Of a DNA stretch of 64,000 nucleotides, positions 15,401-24,966 are shown piece after piece. Position 1 is the stretch's first letter. Each line of letters begins with the position of its first letter. The notes under the pieces were generated by a model. The model saw only the letters and a program-made list of their open reading frames with translations, was not told where the DNA came from and ran no database searches. The DNA is from Streptomyces sp. NL15-2K. Its GTDB lineage: Bacteria; Actinomycetota; Actinomycetes; Streptomycetales; Streptomycetaceae. The translations under genes and the position numbers were made by a program. The stretch spans positions 9,051,001-9,115,000 of the forward strand of contig NZ_CP130630.1 of assembly GCF_030551255.1 (NCBI RefSeq), read 5' to 3'.

Positions 15401-17037
15401 GCCGGGCTCTTCTCCCGTTCGGTGTTCGCGCGCAGTCTGATCCTGCGCTCCTTGCCGCCGGCGCCGCCCGGCCCGAGCAGCGCACCGGTCCCGAGCCCCG
15501 AGGCCGCGAGCAGCCACAGCACCGGCTCGGCTGCCCGGCGCTGCTCGCTCTCCAGCGGGCCGGTCCCGGTGGCCGCACGGGCACTCACGGCCCAGTAACG
15601 CGCCGCACGGAAGTCGTGGCCGAGGGCCCGGACCAGCCCGCCGAGCCCGATCTCCGCCAGCCAGCCGTCGATCCGCGCACCGGGCACGGGCAGCGAGACC
15701 AACTGGTCGAGGACGTCCCGCTTGGTGACGACGGCGGCCACGGACAGCCGTCCGCGCCGGCCGGTCAGGGCCGCGAGCTCGCCCGTCAGGCGCTGGTACG
15801 TCTCCCACGGCCCCTGCGCCGAGGGGCGCGCCGCCCCGGCCCGCGCGGCGTCGTCGGCGCCGAGCCGGCCCCGCACCTTGGGATCGGCCAGCACGTCGGC
15901 GACGAGCACGACGCCGTCCGCGTGCGCGAGGTACTGCTGGGCCCGCACCCGCTCGGCGTCGCTCACCGACTCGCCCATCGGGTCGTACAGATACAGCAGC
16001 CTGCGCCGCCGCCCGCGGCTCACGGTCAGCATCAGGGCGCGCGGCTGCCCGCCGGTCGTCGCGTGCGCCCAACCGGTGCTGTTCAGCTCCTGGCTGAGGT
16101 CGACGTGCGCGCGGCGGTCGTCGGCGGAGGCGTACTCGACCGTGAGGTCGCCGCGCCGCGCCCAGGCGTGCAGCCCCTCCACCATGGCCGCCATCAGCAT
16201 CGTCTTGCCGGACGAGGTGCCGCCGACGAGCGGCGCGTGCACGACGCGCGTGGTGCCGACCGTCTCCGGCAGGTACCGGTCGCAGTGCGGGCACAGGGCC
16301 GTCAGCCGCTCCCGCCCCGCGAGCCGGGTCGCAGGCAGCCGGTGCCCACACGTGCAGACGTGCCACAGCACGCCGTACCGGCCGGGCCGCAACTCACCGT
16401 GCGGCGCCCGGCAGTTCGGGCAACGATGCACGGCCAGCGGGACGGGCCGGTAGCAGCCGGGGTAGGGGCACTTGACGCGGATGCCCCGGGCCAGCGCCCA
16501 GCCGCGCTCCACACCCCGCAACACCGGCACGGCCGCCGCGCAGCCCAGCCACACCAGGGCGAGCAGCAGCGCGAAGACGGCCAGTACGGCGCCGAGCAGG
16601 ACGGTGGCGACCACGGCGGCCACGAACGCGCCCACGACCGTGCCGGGCGCCACGAACACCATCATGAGCAAGCGGGTGGCCGGCATCTCGCCGGGCTTGC
16701 CGGAGGGGCGCCGGCCGCGGAACAGGTTCCGGGTGATCCGCTCCAGCCACGGGTCGGAGAACGCCGTCCAGATCACCCGCATCCCGTAGCCCGCGGCCGA
16801 CACCGCGTCCACGCGCAACTGCCGCCACCAGTACCCGAGATGAGCGGGCTCGCCCGGTCCGACGAGCGGTACGCGGTGGTCGGCGCGGCCGGTCTGCCAG
16901 GGCCCGAGCCCGCGCCAGACGGCGCTCCCACCGATCCACAGGAACTGCCACAGCGCGCTGCCCAGACACACCCCGGCGGCGACGAGCGCGGTCCAGCCGA
17001 ACACCGGGAACACCGCTGTCATGACGTTGACGCTCAT
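15397..17037 (-). CDS. Membrane-anchored GTPase (DO-GTPase2-like) with zinc-ribbon cluster
   Basis: 546 residues from the ATG at 17037, which overlaps the GAP1 stop (ATGA). An N-terminal hydrophobic segment (about 8-35) and a long hydrophobic double span (about 115-165) anchor it. A Cys-rich middle (KCPYPGC, HRCPNC, HVCTCG, ALCPHC) looks like two or three treble-clef or zinc-ribbon units. Then comes a GTPase domain: P-loop GGTSSGKT near 268-276, switch region LYDPMGES and base-recognition VVTKRD. The order suggests a double-GTPase-2 type NTPase at the membrane. GTP binding is inferred from motifs only. Confidence 0.8.
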   Translation of the reverse strand: MSVNVMTAVFPVFGWTALVAAGVCLGSALWQFLWIGGSAVWRGLGPWQTGRADHRVPLVGPGEPAHLGYWWRQLRVDAVSAAGYGMRVIWTAFSDPWLERITRNLFRGRRPSGKPGEMPATRLLMMVFVAPGTVVGAFVAAVVATVLLGAVLAVFALLLALVWLGCAAAVPVLRGVERGWALARGIRVKCPYPGCYRPVPLAVHRCPNCRAPHGELRPGRYGVLWHVCTCGHRLPATRLAGRERLTALCPHCDRYLPETVGTTRVVHAPLVGGTSSGKTMLMAAMVEGLHAWARRGDLTVEYASADDRRAHVDLSQELNSTGWAHATTGGQPRALMLTVSRGRRRRLLYLYDPMGESVSDAERVRAQQYLAHADGVVLVADVLADPKVRGRLGADDAARAGAARPSAQGPWETYQRLTGELAALTGRRGRLSVAAVVTKRDVLDQLVSLPVPGARIDGWLAEIGLGGLVRALGHDFRAARYWAVSARAATGTGPLESEQRRAAEPVLWLLAASGLGTGALLGPGGAGGKERRIRLRANTEREKSPA

Positions 17038-19667
17038 CTGTGGCCTCCCCCGGACGGCGGCTCGATGTCCCCGGGCCATCCGGCGGCCGGCTCGGCGCGC
17101 CGGCCGCGCCCGGACAGCCGTCCCGCGAGCCGCCCGAGCGCGCCGGGACGGTTCCAGGAACGCCACGCGTCGAGCTTGCCCCGCCCCGCGCGGCCCAGCG
17201 CCGCCTCGATCTCGGCGTGGTCCTCGGCGGGCAGTACCCGCACGACCGGCCGCAGCACCTTGGTCAGCAGGGTGGTGCGCGTGGCGTCCCAGTCGGGGTG
17301 GGTGCCGGGGTAGGCGCTCCAGTCGCAGAAGCGGGCGGCGACGTACGACGGCACGGTCCGCAGCCGGTCGCCCACGCGGTCCGAGCGCCCGACGCGCTCG
17401 TACGCCGCGAGCAGGCCGGGCTCGGCCGACCTGGCCAGGGAGTAGACCTCGTTCTCGGGAGCCGTCCCCTCCAACAGCCGCCGGGCGAGCGCGCCGTGGA
17501 CCCGCTCGGTCACCGTGTCCGGAACGGGTTCGGTCGCCGAGTCCCGCAGCGCCAGCACCCGGTCGACCCACTGCTCGCCCTCGCCCTCGGTGCCGAGCAG
17601 GCCCGCGAACTCCAGCAGGAGCAGGGCCGAACGCTGCCCGGGCCGCAGTTCCGTACTGAAGCAGCGCAGCAGGTCGGTGGCGAGGACCGGGACGCCGGGG
17701 TCGTCCGCGGGCGCGGCGAGGGCGGCCTCGATCAGCAGGTCCCGGGTGCCGGCCGCGCGGTGGGTGTCGGAACCCAGCTGGTTCAGCAGCAGGCTCGCCT
17801 CCTGCCCGGACGGCAGCGCGCCGGCCCACACCAGCCCGAGCGCGGTGCGCAACACGGCCGTGTCGGCGTGCGGGGAGACCCCCGCGGTCCGCAGGACGCC
17901 GTGGAAGCGCGCGAGCCGGTCGCCCGGGGCGTCGGAGGGCGTCGCCGTGACGCACATGCGCAGGTGCGGGAAGCCGGGCTGCAGTGTGACGGGCAGTTCC
18001 GACCCGGCCAGCTTCCGGGCGGCGACCACCGGATCGGCGGCGGCCAGCGCGTCCAGAGCACCGAAGAGCGCGATACGCAGGGCGGGGTGCCCGTGCACGG
18101 CGTCGAGGAGAGCGGGCGGGCAGGGGGCGGCGATGCCGTCTTCGCGGCCTGCCACGCCGGAGGCCCCGTCCGAGTCCTCGCCCACCAGCTCCCGCGCCAG
18201 CCGTCCGGCCAGGTCCGGGAGCAGGTCCTGGCAGTCGATGTCCAGCAGGTCGGCGACGTGCAGCAGGGCGAGCGGCCGTCCGGCGGCCGGTTCGTGCGGG
18301 TCCGCGAGGCCGGCGCGCAGCGCGGGTGCCAGCTCACGGGCGAGATCGGCGCGCGCCTGCGGGGTGAGCGACCCGGCGCCGAGCGTGGGCACGGGCCCGC
18401 GGCCGAGCACGGCCGAGGCCAGCACGCGGGCGGCGAGCGGAGCGGACACGGCCGTCGGCACCTGCCCCTCGAGTCGCGCCAACAGCGCGCCCAGAGCGGT
18501 CTGTTCGTCGTCCGGGGGAGGGGGCGCGGGAGTGTCGACGGCCGTGGCCGACGGGGCCCGTGCCACCGAGCCCGGGTGCGGGACGGCATGATGCGGTACG
18601 TCATCGTGCGCGGCCTCGGCACCAGGACGCCGTACGTCAGCACGCTCGAGCCCGGCACCGAGCCGCCGTACGCTCCCGACACCCCCCGCACAGAGCCCCT
18701 CCACCAGCGCGCCCAGCGTCGCGTCGGGCAGTGTGTCCGCGTGGTCGGCCGCCCAGCGTGCGGCGACCGCGCGGGCGTCGGTGCGCAGGGCGATGCCCGA
18801 GGTGAGCGCGGCCACGGCGAGGGGGCCGAGGTCCTCGGCGTCGCGGAACAGCTCGGGCCGCCCGGCACACCAGATCCGGGCGCACACGTCCGCCCAGACG
18901 TCCGTGACCGGCTCGGACGGCGCATGCCCGGTGCAGTCGTGCACCCGGTAGCGGTGGTCGTGGGCGACCGACTCCGACGACGGCAGCGCGCCGATGATCT
19001 GCTGGCGGGCCTGCTGCGGGCGGCGCGTGTACGTGGTGAAGGTCAGCCGGTGCGCCTGTTCGCGCGGCAGCACCGTACAGGCGAGCGCGATCCACTGGGC
19101 CACGTCGGCGCTGTCGTGCTCCACGATCACGAGCTGTCCGGTGTCCGGGTCCGCCGCGAGAGCCCGCAGATCGGCGAAGAAGGCCGCGAGCCGATCCGCC
19201 CGGGACACCGCGAACGCGACCAGCCCCTCCTTGCGGAGCAGGCCGGACGGCTCGAAGCGGTCGACCGGCTCGGGCCGGCCGCCCGGGGGAGTGGCGTCGG
19301 CCCAGCGTGGTGACTCCCACGCGGTGATGGGCAGGGCACCGTCCGGCAGCCGCGTCCCGGCGGGCAGATGGACGGCGTGCGCGTGGAAGTTGCCCCAACG
19401 CCCGCTGTAGTCGGCCCCGGTGTACACGCTGCGGCTCAGCAGCCGCCCTCCGTCGGCGAGTTCGCTGAAGCTGAAGGCCTTGGGGAAGTTCTTGAGCTGT
19501 TCGGCGTCGGGCCGGGCCGGGAAGTCACGCGGTGGCTCGTACCCGATCACCTGTTCCGCCTCCCGCAGCAGCCCCTGCGGGACGCCCGCGCTGACCGCGG
19601 TGAACCGGAAGCCCGACCCGTCGGGTCCGGGCGGAGCCGAGGTGTAGTGCAGCTGGGCGAGGGTCAC
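17034..19667 (-). CDS. GTPase-associated protein 1 (GAP1) homologue
   Basis: 877 residues from the GTG at 19667, which overlaps the upstream GTPase stop as GTGA. The N-terminal part (about 1-140: QLHYTSAPPGPDGSGFRF, then GYEPPRDFP and YTGADYSGRWGNFHAHAVHL) matches the GAP1-N2 type domain named in computational studies of NTP-dependent conflict systems. The remainder is long and alpha-helical, with a Pro/Ala-rich linker near 375-400. GAP1 proteins are always found beside TRAFAC-type GTPases and are presumed partners; activity is not known. The very long frame upstream of the chosen start is a shadow of the next gene. Confidence 0.78.
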   Translation of the reverse strand: MTLAQLHYTSAPPGPDGSGFRFTAVSAGVPQGLLREAEQVIGYEPPRDFPARPDAEQLKNFPKAFSFSELADGGRLLSRSVYTGADYSGRWGNFHAHAVHLPAGTRLPDGALPITAWESPRWADATPPGGRPEPVDRFEPSGLLRKEGLVAFAVSRADRLAAFFADLRALAADPDTGQLVIVEHDSADVAQWIALACTVLPREQAHRLTFTTYTRRPQQARQQIIGALPSSESVAHDHRYRVHDCTGHAPSEPVTDVWADVCARIWCAGRPELFRDAEDLGPLAVAALTSGIALRTDARAVAARWAADHADTLPDATLGALVEGLCAGGVGSVRRLGAGLERADVRRPGAEAAHDDVPHHAVPHPGSVARAPSATAVDTPAPPPPDDEQTALGALLARLEGQVPTAVSAPLAARVLASAVLGRGPVPTLGAGSLTPQARADLARELAPALRAGLADPHEPAAGRPLALLHVADLLDIDCQDLLPDLAGRLARELVGEDSDGASGVAGREDGIAAPCPPALLDAVHGHPALRIALFGALDALAAADPVVAARKLAGSELPVTLQPGFPHLRMCVTATPSDAPGDRLARFHGVLRTAGVSPHADTAVLRTALGLVWAGALPSGQEASLLLNQLGSDTHRAAGTRDLLIEAALAAPADDPGVPVLATDLLRCFSTELRPGQRSALLLLEFAGLLGTEGEGEQWVDRVLALRDSATEPVPDTVTERVHGALARRLLEGTAPENEVYSLARSAEPGLLAAYERVGRSDRVGDRLRTVPSYVAARFCDWSAYPGTHPDWDATRTTLLTKVLRPVVRVLPAEDHAEIEAALGRAGRGKLDAWRSWNRPGALGRLAGRLSGRGRRAEPAAGWPGDIEPPSGGGHR

Positions 19668-20920
19668 TTGACTCGTCCCTTCCCCGTGGCGCGGACCGGC
19701 AGCAGCCCGCGCTGGGCGAGCAGCCACAGCAGCGGATCCTCCACCCGCACCGGCTGCGGCCCCGACTTGGGTACGTCCGCGGGGGCGTCCGCGGGCGGTG
19801 GCGCCCCGAGCGCCGAGAGGCCGAACAGCGACAACCGGGCGAAGTCCAGCTCGAGTTGGCGCAGCAGCGCGCCCGAGTCCCAGTCCGTCATCAGGGAGCG
19901 GATCTCCTCGTGCACGGCGAGCCGGTCGTCCTCGTCGAAGGCGCCGTCCGTGTGCGGGGCGTTGTGCAGCAGCGGCGAGTGCGGGTCGAGCAGGGACCCC
20001 AGCATGTCCGTCTTGGTGATGGCCACCGCGATCGGCGTGGCGACCCGGCCCCGCGAACCGCCCTTGCCGTGGGCGCGCAGCTGTACGGCCAGGTCGGCGG
20101 CGATCTGCTGCGGAGGCGTCTCCACCACGGGCAGCTCGGGCCCGTCGGTGACGGGCAACCGGTCGCGCACGGAGCCGAGTTGCAGCGGATCGACCAGCAG
20201 GACGATGCCGTCGGCGGCGCTGAGATAACGGGTGTAGCGGTCCATGGCCTCGGCGCCGGCGAGATCCTCGCCGGCCGCGTCGAAGAACACCAGCGTGGTG
20301 TGCCGGGTGCCGCTGCCCAGTCTGCCGCGGCGGGGCACGCTGAGCCGGTACAGGAGCGGGTCGTTGAAGCCGAGGGCGGCCGGCCGGGTGGCGTCCGGCA
20401 GTCGCAGCCGCTCGTACAGGTCCTCGGCCATCTCCTTGTCCCGCTGCTGCGTGCTCTGTCCCATCGCCGCCAGGGAGGCTCCGTAGGCCTGACCGACGCG
20501 CTGGTTCAACTCGTTGACCAGGACGGAGACATAGGTGCTCTTGCCCGAGGCCTTCGGCCCGACCAGGGCGATGATGCGGCTGTCCTGGTCGCAGTAGTCG
20601 CTCGGCAGGTCGTTGTGGCAGGACCCGCACACCCGGACGGTCGTGCCCACCCCGCACCCGGGGCACGGCACGCTGCTGCCGGCCGAGCCGCCGCGCAGCC
20701 CGGACGCGAGCGCGCCCACGCCCCGCGCCGGGGTGAAGACGGGCCCGCGCATCCGCATCGCGGGCGGCACGCTCGGCCCCATGAACCCCGCCCAGACGTC
20801 GTCGCGTTCGGGGCCGCAGGGCGAGCCGCCGCGGACGCCGTTCGGGCTCATCAGACAGCGGTAGGGCAGCTTGGCCGCCGACGCGCGGGCGAAGCAGTAG
20901 GGACAGATGACGGTCGTCAT
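19664..20920 (-). CDS. TRAFAC-clade GTPase with N-terminal zinc ribbon
   Basis: 418 residues from the ATG at 20920. The N-terminus has Cys pairs (CPYCFARA at 6-9; CPGCG then CGSCH near 88-103) that form a split zinc ribbon. The GTPase core follows: P-loop GPKASGKST near 119-127, a switch-II-like FFDAAGEDL, a LLVDPLQL strand and an ITKTDML base-specificity motif. A Pro-rich segment lies before the C-terminal end. It lies 2 bp after the beta-sandwich gene and overlaps GAP1 by 4 bp, so the GTPase and GAP1 are probably made in step and form a complex. Confidence 0.85.
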   Translation of the reverse strand: MTTVICPYCFARASAAKLPYRCLMSPNGVRGGSPCGPERDDVWAGFMGPSVPPAMRMRGPVFTPARGVGALASGLRGGSAGSSVPCPGCGVGTTVRVCGSCHNDLPSDYCDQDSRIIALVGPKASGKSTYVSVLVNELNQRVGQAYGASLAAMGQSTQQRDKEMAEDLYERLRLPDATRPAALGFNDPLLYRLSVPRRGRLGSGTRHTTLVFFDAAGEDLAGAEAMDRYTRYLSAADGIVLLVDPLQLGSVRDRLPVTDGPELPVVETPPQQIAADLAVQLRAHGKGGSRGRVATPIAVAITKTDMLGSLLDPHSPLLHNAPHTDGAFDEDDRLAVHEEIRSLMTDWDSGALLRQLELDFARLSLFGLSALGAPPPADAPADVPKSGPQPVRVEDPLLWLLAQRGLLPVRATGKGRVK

Positions 20921-20922
20921 GC

Positions 20923-23187
20923 TCAGCGCACCACCAGGGTCGCGGGGGAGGGTTCTTCGAGTCGCACCGAGGCCGCCCGCTCGCCCAGCAGGAAGCCGCG
21001 CAGCGTGTACGGCGCCGGGCAGGGCGCGGGCGGCAGCTCCAGCTCGACCGTGCCGTGGCGGGTGAGATCGGTACCGGGGACGCGCAGCACGGTAGTGCCA
21101 TCGGCCGCGTTCCGGGGCCGCAGGGTGCCGCTCCGGGCGACGCACACGAACTCGGGCGCGTCCGGCGGGGCGCCGCCCGGCGCGGAGAGCGTGACCCGCA
21201 GCCGGGCGGCCCGGCCCCGACCGAGCAACCGGCGTGGCGCGCGGACCAGTTGATAGCCGATGGCCGCATCGGGCGGCAGCACCACCTCGGCGACGGGAGC
21301 CGGTACGACGACGGCCCCGGGGTCCCGGGGCGCGGCCACGACGCGGACACGGACGCCCCCGGGGCCGACCGGCAACCGCAGTCCGCCTCGGCGGTAGGCG
21401 TGGGCGGTCACGGTTCGGGTGCGGCCGGCGGGCTCGGTGACCCTCTGGGTGCCGGCCCGCGTAGCCCCGCCCGGCTCCGCCGGCTCCTCCGTCAGGTCTG
21501 CCCAGCTGACGGTGAGATGACCGGCCCCGTCCGGCCAGTCGAGGCTGACCCGGGCCTGTCCGTCCGGCAGCCGTCGGGCGGCCAGGCCCCTCACGTGCGC
21601 GAGCGCCTCGACGTCGACGACGGGTCCGGCCAGCGCGCGCTCGCCGAGCACGGCGACGGCGGCGACCCGGGCGTACGCGCCGGGCGGCGGGCACAATGCC
21701 CGGACGTTGTCAGGCTTGTCCGGCCAGGGCAGCCGCGGCGGCAGGTCCGACGTGCGCAGCTCGGTGCCGGGCCGAGGAGCCTCGCCGGGCCATTCCACCA
21801 GGCGGACCTCCGCATCCCGGCCACCGGTCCAGTCGAAGCACACGCCCGTATCCTCGGGGCGTGCGGTGAGCGTACGGACCGGATCGGGCCAGGGGTGCAC
21901 CGTACGGGTGACGCGGATGCCCGGCGAGTAGACCAGGTCTCCGCCAGGAACCCGGTATCCGCACGCGATCCGGAACGCGTGGACGCCGGTCGGCAAGCCG
22001 GTCGCGGTGAACCCCTCGGGACGGGAGCCCAGCGGCTCGGCCGCACCGGAGGACGGCCCCGTGTGCTCGACCGCCACCTCGACGGCACCCGGCGGCCGCC
22101 GCCACGAGCAGTCGACGCGCTCCGGCCCGTCCGTCAGGCTCACCTCGGTCACCTCCGGGGCGACCAGCACCCGGTGCGACACGAGCGGCGGCCCGTCCAC
22201 GCGTCCGTCCCGCAAGGGCAGGGCGGCATAGCGGACCGTCGTGCCGAGGGCGGCCTCCTCGTCCCGGGCCGTGCCGCCCCGCGCGGAGACCTCGCGCACC
22301 CGGTGCGCACCCTGTTCGGTGCGGTACAGGCACAACAGCCGCCAGTCGCGGTCCGCGACCCCCTGTGGGTCCCAGGCCAACTCGACGCGATCGGCGGCGA
22401 GTTCGGCGTGCAGAGGAGCCCGTCGGCCACCGCGCGGCCGGTGCAGGCGGACCAGTCCGCCCAGCGCCCGCCGGTCGTCCGCGGCCTCCCGCAGCGCACG
22501 CAGGAACTGAGCACTCGCCGCCTCCGTGTCCCCGCGTTCCTCGGCGCCGCGGGCCGCGAGCAGGGCCGCGTCCACCGCGGCCAACCGAGCGGTCAGCGCC
22601 GTACGCACCGCCTCCAGGCCCGCGTCACCGCCGCCCGTCGGCAGTCGCTCCAGCAGGCCGCGCACCCGGTGCAGCCGATCACGCTCCCAGGCGTCGGCGA
22701 CGGATTCCGCGGCACCGCGCTGCCGCGGGGTGAGGACGGGCCGCAGTCGAGCCGCCGCCACCATCCCGGCCACCTCATCGGCGTGAATCCCCAACTCGGC
22801 GGCAACCCGGGGCCGTTCCGCCTCCGGACGGTCCTGCAACAGGCCGATCAGCTGATACAGCACCACCCGGCGCAGCGCCGACGGATCGCGCCGGTGCAGC
22901 CCGGCCAGCAACCCCGCGAGCCCGGCCGTCGCAGTAGCCGCACGAGCGAGGTCGTCCAGCAAAGGGCCGTCCACCCGCCGCGCACCGCGCGGCCCGGACG
23001 GCACGTACAGCCCGTCGAGAACCCGCAGCCCGCCACCCGAACCGGTCAGCGCCTCACCGAGGTGCCGTAATCCGGCCGCCTGCTGGGCGGCGGTGAGCTC
23101 GGCGTACGCGGGGACGAGGGGGCTCAGCGGCAGCCCGGTGAGCGCCTGCGGCAGCCCCAGGTGATGCCCGAACTCCCGACCCGCCAC
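20923..23187 (-). CDS. Large protein with helical N-terminus and several FN3-like beta-sandwich repeats
   Basis: About 754 residues from the GTG at 23187, which has a GGGGGAGAG site 8 nt upstream; an ATG at 23226 would add an Arg-rich 13-residue extension with weaker support. Residues 1-260 are Leu/Ala/Arg-rich and helical. From about 270 there are repeated strand-rich units (for example ADRVELAWDPQGV, PERVDCSWRRPPGAVEV, DTGVCFDWTGGRDAEVRL, GQARVSLDWPDGAGHLTVSW) spaced about 85-95 residues apart, like fibronectin type III domains. It is the first gene of the GTPase operon. It could be a scaffold or ligand sensor; no function is claimed. Confidence 0.7.
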   Translation of the reverse strand: MAGREFGHHLGLPQALTGLPLSPLVPAYAELTAAQQAAGLRHLGEALTGSGGGLRVLDGLYVPSGPRGARRVDGPLLDDLARAATATAGLAGLLAGLHRRDPSALRRVVLYQLIGLLQDRPEAERPRVAAELGIHADEVAGMVAAARLRPVLTPRQRGAAESVADAWERDRLHRVRGLLERLPTGGGDAGLEAVRTALTARLAAVDAALLAARGAEERGDTEAASAQFLRALREAADDRRALGGLVRLHRPRGGRRAPLHAELAADRVELAWDPQGVADRDWRLLCLYRTEQGAHRVREVSARGGTARDEEAALGTTVRYAALPLRDGRVDGPPLVSHRVLVAPEVTEVSLTDGPERVDCSWRRPPGAVEVAVEHTGPSSGAAEPLGSRPEGFTATGLPTGVHAFRIACGYRVPGGDLVYSPGIRVTRTVHPWPDPVRTLTARPEDTGVCFDWTGGRDAEVRLVEWPGEAPRPGTELRTSDLPPRLPWPDKPDNVRALCPPPGAYARVAAVAVLGERALAGPVVDVEALAHVRGLAARRLPDGQARVSLDWPDGAGHLTVSWADLTEEPAEPGGATRAGTQRVTEPAGRTRTVTAHAYRRGGLRLPVGPGGVRVRVVAAPRDPGAVVVPAPVAEVVLPPDAAIGYQLVRAPRRLLGRGRAARLRVTLSAPGGAPPDAPEFVCVARSGTLRPRNAADGTTVLRVPGTDLTRHGTVELELPPAPCPAPYTLRGFLLGERAASVRLEEPSPATLVVR

Positions 23188-23301
23188 GTGCGCCGCTCTC
23201 CCCCGACCGATTCTTCGAGGGACCATCCCAGCAGATCTCCGGCCGGGACGAGGCGACTTTTCCGGAATCCGAGCAGGTCGGAAAGTCAGGAAGACCGCAC
23301 G

Positions 23302-24051
23302 TCAGGCACTGACCGCGGCCGCCATCGGCATCCGCGCCGCGTCGTACCGCTCCAGCAGCACCCGCGCCACCTCCGGCGCCGGCCCGAGCACCGCGGCCAG
23401 TACGTCCGCCTCGGCGGCGCCCCGCGCGATGCGGTCGGGAAGAAACCCCGGGGCGAGGACGTACGGCGCGACCGCGACCTTCGAGCAGCCCAGCGCCCGA
23501 AGCGACCGCACCGCGTCCTCGGTGCGGGGAAGGGATGCGGAGGCGAACGCAGGCCGCACGGCGCACCAACCGGTGTGCCGCCACTCCCGCGCGATTTCAG
23601 CGATCACTGCGATCGCCTCCGGGTCGGTGGACCCCGCCGAGGCCAGCACGACCCCGGTCGAGGACTTGTCGGCGGGCGTCAACCCCGCCTCGTACAGACG
23701 CCGCTCCAGAGCGGTCAGCAGCAGCGGCGACGGGCCGAGCACCTCCGCCTGCCGGATCCGCAGCCGCGACGGCGCGTCCCGCAGTACGGCGGGGATGTCC
23801 GCCTTCGCGTGGAAGGCGCGCGTCAGCAACAGCGGCAGGGCTACGACGTCCCGCACACCCTCCGCCGCCAGGGCCTCCAGCACGCCCCGCACGGAAGGGA
23901 CGTTGAAGTCCAGGAAGCCGGTCTCCACCCGCAGGCCGGGCCGCAGCCGCCGTACGCGACGCACCAGGGCGTGCACGGTAGCGGCATGCCGCGGATCACG
24001 GCTGCCGTGGGCGACCACCACGAGGACGGGTTGAACCGGCTTCCGATACAT
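23302..24051 (-). CDS. Sirohydrochlorin chelatase (CbiX/SirB family)
   Basis: 249 residues with two tandem CbiX-like halves. VLVVVAHGSRDPRHAATV near the N-terminus contains the catalytic His, and PLLLTRAFHAKADIP contains the second; the C-terminal half repeats the fold (VAPYVLAPGFLPDRI). It inserts Fe2+ into sirohydrochlorin to give siroheme, the cofactor of the sulfite reductase encoded at the other end of this locus. It lies 6 bp after ssuC and is the last gene of the sulfur operon. Confidence 0.87.
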   Translation of the reverse strand: MYRKPVQPVLVVVAHGSRDPRHAATVHALVRRVRRLRPGLRVETGFLDFNVPSVRGVLEALAAEGVRDVVALPLLLTRAFHAKADIPAVLRDAPSRLRIRQAEVLGPSPLLLTALERRLYEAGLTPADKSSTGVVLASAGSTDPEAIAVIAEIAREWRHTGWCAVRPAFASASLPRTEDAVRSLRALGCSKVAVAPYVLAPGFLPDRIARGAAEADVLAAVLGPAPEVARVLLERYDAARMPMAAAVSA

Positions 24052-24057
24052 GGGACT

Positions 24058-24966
24058 TCAGCTCTTCACCAGCAGACCGCGGCTGCGCAGCACCCACCGC
24101 TCCAGCGGGCTGAAGATCAGCAGGTCGATGGCGATGCCGACGAACAGGATGAGCAGGATGGCCTCGAACACCATGGCCATGTCGCTGGCGTTGCGGCCGT
24201 TCTCCAGCAGCTGGCCGAGGCCGACGCCGAGGTCGGGGAAGGACGCGATGATCTCGGCCGCCATCAGCGACCGCCAGGAGAACGCCCAGCCCTGCTTCAG
24301 ACCGGCCACATAGCCGGGCAGCGCGGCCGGCAGCGTGATGAACCAGGTGCCCTTCAGTCCCGTCGCCCCCATCGTGCGGCCCGCGCGCAGGAACAGCGGC
24401 GACACCTGGTCGACGCCGGACACCAGGCCGTTGGCGATGGAGGGCACGGCGCCGAGCAGGATCACCGCGTACATCATCGAGTTGTTCAGGCCCAGCCAGA
24501 GCACGGCCGGCGGCACCCAGGCCACCGACGGCAGCGACTGCAGGCCGGACAGGATCGGGCCGATGGCCGCACGCACGAACTTCACCCGGGCCACCAGCAG
24601 ACCCAGCGGGGTGCCGATGACCAGCGCGAACAGGAAGCCCAGCAGACCGCGCGAGACGCTGGTCCAGATGTAGCCGAGCAGCTCGCCCTGCAGCCACGCC
24701 TGGTGCACGACGTTCCACACGTCGCCCGGTGAGGCCATCTTCGTCGGGTCGTCGACGACGTGGTAGGTGATCTGCCAGCCCACCAGGACCACCGCGATCG
24801 CGATGATCGGCGGCATGATCTTGTTGACGAAGGTCTGCCGGAAGGGCGTACGGCCGGTGACCGAGACCTCCAGGGCGTCCAGACCCGCCTCCAGGCCGTC
24901 CAGCCCGTACCCCTGGGCGTTGCCCCGGGGCTTTCCCTCGGTGCTCTTGGTCTCAGTGCTGGCCAT
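24058..24966 (-). CDS. ssuC: Sulfonate/alkanesulfonate ABC transporter permease
   Basis: 302 residues with about six membrane helices. The binding-protein-dependent transport signature is visible (the EAA-like loop GATGLKGTWFITLPAALPGYVAGLK, quoted in part, near 200-220). The start at 24966 lies 14 bp inside ssuB, pointing to coupled translation. With SsuB and SsuA it forms a typical importer of aliphatic sulfonates or taurine. No desulfonating monooxygenase (SsuD) is in the window, so the transported compound could equally be inorganic sulfate or another sulfur source. Confidence 0.85.
   Translation of the reverse strand: MASTETKSTEGKPRGNAQGYGLDGLEAGLDALEVSVTGRTPFRQTFVNKIMPPIIAIAVVLVGWQITYHVVDDPTKMASPGDVWNVVHQAWLQGELLGYIWTSVSRGLLGFLFALVIGTPLGLLVARVKFVRAAIGPILSGLQSLPSVAWVPPAVLWLGLNNSMMYAVILLGAVPSIANGLVSGVDQVSPLFLRAGRTMGATGLKGTWFITLPAALPGYVAGLKQGWAFSWRSLMAAEIIASFPDLGVGLGQLLENGRNASDMAMVFEAILLILFVGIAIDLLIFSPLERWVLRSRGLLVKS

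Noticed and set aside
17040..19313. 757-codon plus-strand frame inside the GAP1 gene
   Set aside because: Low-complexity Gly/Arg/Gln composition typical of antisense frames in high-GC DNA; GAP1 on the other strand has family motifs and coupled start.
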